Source of the DNA: Chloroflexota bacterium
GTDB lineage: Bacteria > Chloroflexota > Limnocylindria > P2-11E
DNA: 10,227 nt
Direction of reading: 5' to 3'
NCBI GenBank assembly: GCA_005881085.1
Contig: VBGU01000036.1
Location: 1-10,227 of the forward strand
Shown here piece after piece: positions 6,170 to 10,227 of this stretch; position 1 is the stretch's first letter, and every line of letters begins with the position of its first letter. The notes beneath the pieces were generated by a model. The model did no database searches, was not told the origin of the DNA, and saw only the letters and a program-made list of their open reading frames with translations. The translations under genes were made by a program, and so were the position numbers.

Positions 6170-6751
6170 ATGAAGCGTCTTTTCGCGCTCGGTCTCGCCG
6201 TTGGGCTCGTTATCGCCGGCTGTGGCGGCGGCGGGCTCCTCGGCGGCGGCTTGAAGATCGGGATGGTCACCGACATCGGCCAGCTCGAAGACAAGTCGTT
6301 CAACGAGTTCTCATGGAAGGGCGTCCAGGACGGCGCATCCGCGGTCGGCGGCACCGCCAAGAACATCGTCACCAAGGACATCGCGGACTACAAGCAGAAC
6401 ATCCAGAGTTTTGTCGACCAGAAGTACGACGTCATCGTGACGGTCGGTTTCCTCATCGGGACCGACACGCTCGCGGCGGCGAAGGCGAATCCCATTCGGG
6501 GTCGACCAGTTCGTCGCCGATCCTGTGCCTGCGAACTATCAGGGGCTCATCTTCAACGAGGCGCAGGCCGGGTACCTCGCGGGCATCGTCGCCGCGAATA
6601 TCACCAAGACGAACAAGGTCGGTGCGGTTGGCGGACGGTCGGACGTTCCACCGGTCGTGAACTACATCAAGGGCTACCAGAACGCGGTGAAGTTCACGAA
6701 GGCAGGGGTCACCGTCACCGTCAACTATGTCGAGGACTTCAACGCTCCTGA
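6170..6751 (+). CDS. BMP-family nucleoside-type binding lipoprotein, N-terminal part before a frameshift
   Basis: This is the first third of a basic membrane protein (BMP/PnrA/NupN) family solute-binding lipoprotein. It has an export signal with lipobox IAGC (Cys18), a Gly-rich linker, then KIGMVTDIG (29-37) and the DKSFNEFSWKGV segment (41-52), typical of the ligand-binding N-lobe. DYKQNIQSFVDQ and YDVIVTVGFLIGTDTLAAAKANP (to residue 108, base 6493) follow. After that point the frame no longer resembles the family: the last 85 residues are Arg-rich and come from reading out of frame, ending at 6751. The family continues in the frame one base over, described as the next entry. The start ATG has AGGGAGGT 11 bases upstream. 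In BMP importers this lipoprotein delivers a nucleoside or similar ligand to the permeases encoded downstream. Confidence 0.85.
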   Translation: MKRLFALGLAVGLVIAGCGGGGLLGGGLKIGMVTDIGQLEDKSFNEFSWKGVQDGASAVGGTAKNIVTKDIADYKQNIQSFVDQKYDVIVTVGFLIGTDTLAAAKANPIRGRPVRRRSCACELSGAHLQRGAGRVPRGHRRREYHQDEQGRCGWRTVGRSTGRELHQGLPERGEVHEGRGHRHRQLCRGLQRS

Positions 6752-7145
6752 CAAGGGAGAGGCCTCGGCGAAGACCATGATCGGGCAGGGGGTCGACGTC
6801 ATCTTCCAGGTCGCCGGCCTCACCGGCGCCGGCGCGCTCCGCGCCGCGTGCAGCGCGAAGATCTACGGCATCGGCGTGGACGTGGATCAGTACCTGTCCC
6901 TTCCCGATTCCCAGGCCTGCATCATCACCAGCGCCGAAAAGCACCTGCAGGTCGCGGTCCGGGACGCGATCAAGCGTTTCAAGGACAAAGGCAAGCAAAC
7001 CGGCAACTACACGAACGACGCCACGAACGGCGGCATCGGGGCCTCGATGATCCGGAACCTCAACCCCGTTCCCGCAGGCCTTGAAGACAAGATCAAGCAG
7101 GCGACCGCGGATATGGCGTCCGGGAAGCTGAACCCCATCCCCTAG
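6525..7145 (+). CDS. BMP-family binding lipoprotein, C-terminal part after a frameshift
   Basis: This is the remaining two thirds of the same BMP protein. Family similarity in this frame begins before the GTG at 6525: bases 6492-6524 read P-F-G-V-D-Q-F-V-A-D-P, so the GTG is an artefactual start. Recognisable segments are YQGLIFNEAQAGYLAGIVAA (5-24), KVGAVGG (31-37), GVDVIFQVAGLTGAGAL (89-105), YGIGVDVDQ (114-122) and a C-terminal NYTNDATNGGIG (161-172). Joined to the 108 residues upstream the protein would be about 325-330 residues, the normal family size. Codon use is the same on both sides and no other lesion is seen. This suggests a sequencing or assembly error, or a very recent mutation, rather than an old pseudogene. 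Without correction the cell would make no working binding protein from this locus. Confidence 0.85.
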   Translation: MPANYQGLIFNEAQAGYLAGIVAANITKTNKVGAVGGRSDVPPVVNYIKGYQNAVKFTKAGVTVTVNYVEDFNAPDKGEASAKTMIGQGVDVIFQVAGLTGAGALRAACSAKIYGIGVDVDQYLSLPDSQACIITSAEKHLQVAVRDAIKRFKDKGKQTGNYTNDATNGGIGASMIRNLNPVPAGLEDKIKQATADMASGKLNPIP

Positions 7146-7164
7146 CGCGCACGTGGCAGCGAGT

Positions 7165-7209
7165 CGAGATCGAGCGGGCCGGCCACATTCGGTCGGCCCG
7201 CTCGTCTCG
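7165..7209 (+). promoter_or_regulatory. Large intercistronic stem-loop between the binding protein and ATPase genes
   Basis: CGAGCGGGCCG at 7171-7181 pairs perfectly with CGGCCCGCTCG at 7194-7204. The stem continues inward by GCC/GGT (one G-T pair) to a 6-base loop ACATTC. It continues outward by CGAGA (7165-7169)/TCTCG (7205-7209) past one bulged T, giving about 19 base pairs in total. No T-run follows, so it may be a partial terminator or an mRNA 3'-end protector that keeps the binding-protein message abundant. The ATPase ribosome binding site GAGGAG (7211-7216) starts one base after the stem. Confidence 0.65.
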
Positions 7210-7219
7210 TGAGGAGCGC

Positions 7220-8758
7220 ATGAGCGACCAACCGCCAGTCCTCGAGATGCGCGGCATCACGAAACGGTTCCCGACGGGGACCCTCGCCAACGATGCGATC
7301 GATCTCGACGTGCGCCGGGGCGAGATCCATGCGCTCCTTGGCGAGAACGGCGCCGGCAAGTCGACGCTCATGAACATCCTCTACGGACTCGTCCCCCCTG
7401 ACACCGGCCAAGTACTCATCGACGGCCAGCCGGTCACTATCCGCGATCCCGCCGACGCGATCGCTCGCGGGATCGGCATGGTGCACCAGCACTTCATGCT
7501 CGTCCCCGTCCTCTCCGTTGCGGAAAACGTCGTGCTCGGCAATGAGATCGTCCGCGCGGGCCAATTACTTGACATCGACGAGGCCGCGAAGCAGATCAAG
7601 CTCTTTGCGGGAAAGCTCGGCTTCGACATCGATCCCTTCGGCCGGATCGACCAGCTGTCGGTCGGGCAGCAACAGCGGGTGGAGATCCTGAAGGCCATCT
7701 ATCGGAACGCGCGGATCCTCGTGCTCGACGAGCCGACCGCGGTGCTCACGCCACAGGAGACGCGCGAGATCTTCGAGGTCTTCCGGCGGCTCCGGTCGGA
7801 GGGCGCGAGCGTGATCTTCATCAGCCACAAGCTCGACGAGGTGCTGGAGATCGCCGACCGGATCACCGTGATCCGCCGCGGCAGAGTCGTGGGCAGCCGC
7901 AAGCCCAAAGAGACGAACGAGAACGAGCTCGCCGAGCTCATGGTCGGCCGCGCCGTGAACCTGCGCGTCGACCGCGGCCGGTCGCATCCCGGCGAGATCG
8001 CCCTCGAAGTCGCGGGCCTGCGCGCGAAGGACGACCGCGGGCACGAAGCGCTCCGCGGTCTCGACCTCGTCGTTCGCGCGGGCGAGATCGTCGGAATCGC
8101 CGGAGTGGCCGGCAACGGCCAGGACGAGATCGTCGAGTCGCTCATGGGCCTTCGCCGCCCGACCGCCGGAACGATCCGGCTCGCCGGCAAAGACCTCACC
8201 CGAGCGACGGTGGACGAGCGCAGGGATCGCGGGATGTCGTTCGTCCCGGCGGACCGTCAGCGCTTCGGTCTCGTCCTCACCTACCCCATCGACGACAACC
8301 TGGCGCTCACGCGTTATGCGGATCCTCCGTTCGCGGGCGGGTTCGCGGGCCTCGTGCGCAACTTCCGCGAGATCGCGGCGAACGCGGTCCGCCTCATCAA
8401 GGAGTTCGACATCCGCGCGTCCGGGCCGAAGGCCCTGGCGGCGACGCTCTCCGGCGGCAACCAACAGAAGGTGATCGTCGCGCGCGAGTTCGGGCAGGAG
8501 GTGAGGCTTCTCGTGCTCGACCAGCCGACGCGCGGGCTCGACGTCGGCAGCATCGAGTTCATCCACAAGCAGGTGATCGCGAGACGGGACCATGGCGCCG
8601 CCGTCCTCCTCGTCTCGGCCGAGCTCGACGAGGTGCTCGAGCTATCGGACCGCGTGCTCGTCGTGTTCCGCGGCGGCATCGTCGGAAGCTTCGCGGCTGA
8701 AGAAGCGCAGCGCGAGAAGATCGGACTTCTCATGGCGACCGGCGCGGCACGCGCATGA
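7220..8758 (+). CDS. ABC transporter ATP-binding protein with two nucleotide-binding domains (Nup/BMP-type importer)
   Basis: This cytoplasmic ATPase powers the BMP-type importer. It has 512 residues with two fused nucleotide-binding domains. Domain 1: Walker A GENGAGKST (41-49), Q-loop Gln90, signature LSVGQQQR (146-153), Walker B ILVLDEP with Glu171, and switch His203. Domain 2 is degenerate as is usual in this subfamily: GVAGNGQDE (295-303) lacks the Walker A lysine, the signature LSGGNQQK (410-417) is good, Walker B is LVLDQPTRGLD with Gln435 in place of the catalytic Glu, and the switch His is absent (VSAELDE). One composite site should therefore hydrolyse ATP. The QPTRGLDVGSIEFIH stretch and the pairing with a BMP protein favour the nucleoside (NupO-like) group over the monosaccharide (XylG/MglA) group. 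The start ATG has GAGGAG 3 bases upstream. Its last codons overlap the next start (ATGA). Confidence 0.94.
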   Translation: MSDQPPVLEMRGITKRFPTGTLANDAIDLDVRRGEIHALLGENGAGKSTLMNILYGLVPPDTGQVLIDGQPVTIRDPADAIARGIGMVHQHFMLVPVLSVAENVVLGNEIVRAGQLLDIDEAAKQIKLFAGKLGFDIDPFGRIDQLSVGQQQRVEILKAIYRNARILVLDEPTAVLTPQETREIFEVFRRLRSEGASVIFISHKLDEVLEIADRITVIRRGRVVGSRKPKETNENELAELMVGRAVNLRVDRGRSHPGEIALEVAGLRAKDDRGHEALRGLDLVVRAGEIVGIAGVAGNGQDEIVESLMGLRRPTAGTIRLAGKDLTRATVDERRDRGMSFVPADRQRFGLVLTYPIDDNLALTRYADPPFAGGFAGLVRNFREIAANAVRLIKEFDIRASGPKALAATLSGGNQQKVIVAREFGQEVRLLVLDQPTRGLDVGSIEFIHKQVIARRDHGAAVLLVSAELDEVLELSDRVLVVFRGGIVGSFAAEEAQREKIGLLMATGAARA

Positions 8759-9897
8759 GCGGGGTCCGCTCGGTCGCGGCCCAGATCTGGCAGGTCGCCT
8801 CGATCCCGCTCCTCGCGATCGTGCTGGCTTTCATCGTCGCCGCCGTGGTGATCGTCGTGTCGAGCGTCTTCACACCCACCGGCTTCGAGCCGCTCCTGCC
8901 GTTCGCCGCGTACGCGAGCCTGCTCGCGGGTGCGTTTGCAAGCGACACTGGCATCTACAACACGCTCGTCGCCGCCGCGCCACTCATCCTCGGCGGCCTC
9001 GCCGTCGGCCTCGGGTTCAAGGCGGGTCTTTTCAACATCGGCGTCGCTGGGCAGTTCCTCGTCGGAGCATTCGGCGCCGCGGTGGTCGGGGCGAATCTCG
9101 CGGACGCGCCGGCAGTGGTGGGCGTCCCGCTCGCGATGGTTGCGGGCGCGCTCGCCGGCGCGGCCTTCGGTTTCATCCCGGGCTTCCTCAAGGCGCGGAC
9201 AGGCGCGCACGAGGTCGTCACGACGATCATGCTCAACAACGCCGCGGTCCTCTTGCTCACGTGGGCCGTGAACGACCTGGTCCGCGCCCCGGGGTTTTCC
9301 TTCCCGCGTACCGGACCGATCGGGAACAGCGCCCTCCCGATCTTGCTCGGCCGCAACCTTCATCTCGGCATTCCGCTCGCGGTGCTCTTCGTCTTCGCCG
9401 TGCGCTGGCTCCTGGACCGAACGACGATCGGCTTCGAGATTCGTACGGTCGGCCAGAACCCGAACGCGGCGCGCTACGCCGGCATGCGCCCGATCTTCAT
9501 CACCGCGCTCACGATGACCCTCTCGGGCCTGCTCGCGGGAGTCGCCGGCGCTATCCAGATGCTCGGCGTCATCGGCTTCTACGCGCCGGGCATCACCGCG
9601 TCGGTCGGCTTCGACTCCATCGCGGTCGCGCTCCTCGGTCGCTCCAATCCCATCGGGATCCTGTTCGCCGCGATCCTCTTCGGCGCGTTCCGCGCCGGCC
9701 CCCCGCTCATGCAGATCGAGACGAGCGTGCCCATCGAGGTCATCGACATCATCCAGGCTCTCGTGATCCTGTTCCTCGCGGCCGATCTCATCGTTCGCCG
9801 GGTCTTTCGTATCCGCGCGCCCAAAGCCGAGATCACGGAGCTCAAGACCATCACGCAGAGCTGGGCAGGCACTGCGTCCGGCGGTCCTCCGTCCTGA
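8755..9897 (+). CDS. ABC transporter permease, first membrane subunit (NupP-like)
   Basis: This is an inner-membrane permease of the BPD_transp_2 (branched-chain/ribose/nucleoside) family, forming a heterodimeric channel with the next gene product. It has 380 residues with about nine to ten hydrophobic segments; the first is at about 17-38, followed by an extracytoplasmic stretch. Family motifs are GLGFKAGLFNIGVAGQFLVG (85-104), ARTGAHEVVTTIMLNN (147-162), the cytoplasmic coupling loop TIGFEIRTVGQNPNAARYAGM (224-244), and GFDSIAVALLGRSNPIGI (285-302). The HEVVTTIMLN segment is typical of permeases paired with BMP-type proteins. The start ATG overlaps the ATPase stop by four bases (ATGA), so the two are translationally coupled. 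A hydrophilic tail follows residue 350. Confidence 0.94.
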   Translation: MSGVRSVAAQIWQVASIPLLAIVLAFIVAAVVIVVSSVFTPTGFEPLLPFAAYASLLAGAFASDTGIYNTLVAAAPLILGGLAVGLGFKAGLFNIGVAGQFLVGAFGAAVVGANLADAPAVVGVPLAMVAGALAGAAFGFIPGFLKARTGAHEVVTTIMLNNAAVLLLTWAVNDLVRAPGFSFPRTGPIGNSALPILLGRNLHLGIPLAVLFVFAVRWLLDRTTIGFEIRTVGQNPNAARYAGMRPIFITALTMTLSGLLAGVAGAIQMLGVIGFYAPGITASVGFDSIAVALLGRSNPIGILFAAILFGAFRAGPPLMQIETSVPIEVIDIIQALVILFLAADLIVRRVFRIRAPKAEITELKTITQSWAGTASGGPPS

Positions 9898-10227
9898 TGG
9901 AGCTGATCGGCACGCTCCTGCGCCTCATCTGGGAGCTCGCGGTCTATCTCGTCACGGTCTTGCCGGACATGCTCCCGATCATCCTCTACCTCGCGACACC
10001 GCTCGCGCTCGGGGCACTCTGCGGGGTCATCGGCGAGCGGTCGGGCGTCGTGAACATCGGCATCGAGGGCATCATGCTCATGGCCGCGTTCTTCGGATAC
10101 CTCACCGGCTTCGCTCTGCACAGCACGATCGGGAGCGGACCGTCGCTCGCCCTCGGCATCGTCGTCGCGGTGTTCGTCGGCGCGCTGCTCGGCTTGGTGC
10201 ACGCGTGGCTCACGGTATCGGTGAGAG
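9897..10227 (+). CDS. ABC transporter permease, second membrane subunit (NupQ-like), 3'-truncated by the window
   Basis: The first 110 residues of a second BPD_transp_2 permease are visible, open to the right edge without a stop. The ATG shares one base with the previous stop (TGATG), so coupled translation is expected. After a hydrophobic first segment (about 15-33), the family motif TPLALGALCGVIGERSGVVNIGIEGIMLM (34-62) appears. It parallels the GLFNIGVAGQ motif of the first permease but has the NIGIEGIMLM form of the second subunit in nucleoside importers. Two further hydrophobic segments (about 58-75 and 83-101) follow. With it the operon has all four importer components: binding protein, ATPase and two different permeases. 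Confidence 0.92.
   Translation, partial: MELIGTLLRLIWELAVYLVTVLPDMLPIILYLATPLALGALCGVIGERSGVVNIGIEGIMLMAAFFGYLTGFALHSTIGSGPSLALGIVVAVFVGALLGLVHAWLTVSVR

Noticed and set aside
6480..6530. Programmed ribosomal frameshifting in the BMP gene
   Set aside because: No slippery heptamer or downstream stimulatory structure is evident at the junction, and BMP lipoproteins are not known to use recoding.
7165..7209. Canonical intrinsic terminator after the BMP gene
   Set aside because: The stem is strong, but it is followed by TCTCGTGAGG with no T-run, and the downstream genes appear to belong to the same operon.
7565..8593. Long minus-strand frame opposite the ABC ATPase
   Set aside because: It has no family motifs and a composition typical of the antisense of GC-rich coding DNA. 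The ATPase on the plus strand has all its expected motifs.
8314..9363. Minus-strand frame spanning the ATPase/permease junction
   Set aside because: It is highly charged with no domain signal, and it overlaps two well-supported plus-strand genes completely.

Overview
This is a GC-rich bacterial window, and almost every large open frame uses G/C-ending codons. Three signs point to a Gram-positive-type (monoderm) envelope: a LytR C-terminal domain at the left edge, and solute-binding proteins for both transporters that carry lipoprotein signal peptides with a lipobox cysteine. Shine-Dalgarno-like sites (AAGGAG, GGAGG) precede ilvE and tctC. I infer a high-GC Chloroflexota- or Actinobacteriota-like organism. 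That is a guess from composition and gene style, because no phylogenetic marker is present.

Left part (1-1730). The plus strand begins with the end of a gene for a LytR_C-domain protein. A 192-base GC-rich gap with hairpin potential separates it from two minus-strand genes that converge on it: a small basic protein of unknown function and, upstream of that, a branched-chain aminotransferase (ilvE). A 166-base divergent region (1731-1896) lies between ilvE and the next block and probably holds promoters for both directions.

Middle (1897-6112). Four tightly packed plus-strand genes follow: tctC (binding lipoprotein), tctB and tctA (small and large membrane subunits), which make a complete tripartite tricarboxylate transporter, then a CaCA-type cation exchanger 12 bases after tctA. 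Spacings of 10, 0 and 12 bases suggest one transcript. The exchanger may handle a cation that enters with the carboxylate or that drives its uptake; this is inference.

Right part (6170-10227). A second uptake operon is of the BMP/Nup type: a binding lipoprotein, a duplicated-domain ABC ATPase, a first permease, and a second permease cut off by the right edge. The last three genes overlap or abut (ATGA, then TGATG). The architecture matches the nucleoside importers NupNOPQ/PnrA, so purine nucleosides are the best-guess substrate. The binding-protein gene is split by a frameshift near 6494, while every other gene of the operon seen here is intact.

Regulation visible in sequence. Each transporter has a strong GC-rich stem-loop just after its binding-protein gene: 2960-2997, inside the first codons of tctB, and 7165-7209, before the ATPase. 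This arrangement commonly lets the binding protein be made in excess over the membrane parts. A perfect 16-bp palindrome lies upstream of the BMP gene, and repeated TGAC/GTCA half-sites lie upstream of tctC. I found no mobile element, CRISPR array, tRNA or rRNA, and no obviously new biological system. The most interesting points are the exchanger linked to the tct genes, the frameshift, and the parallel hairpins.
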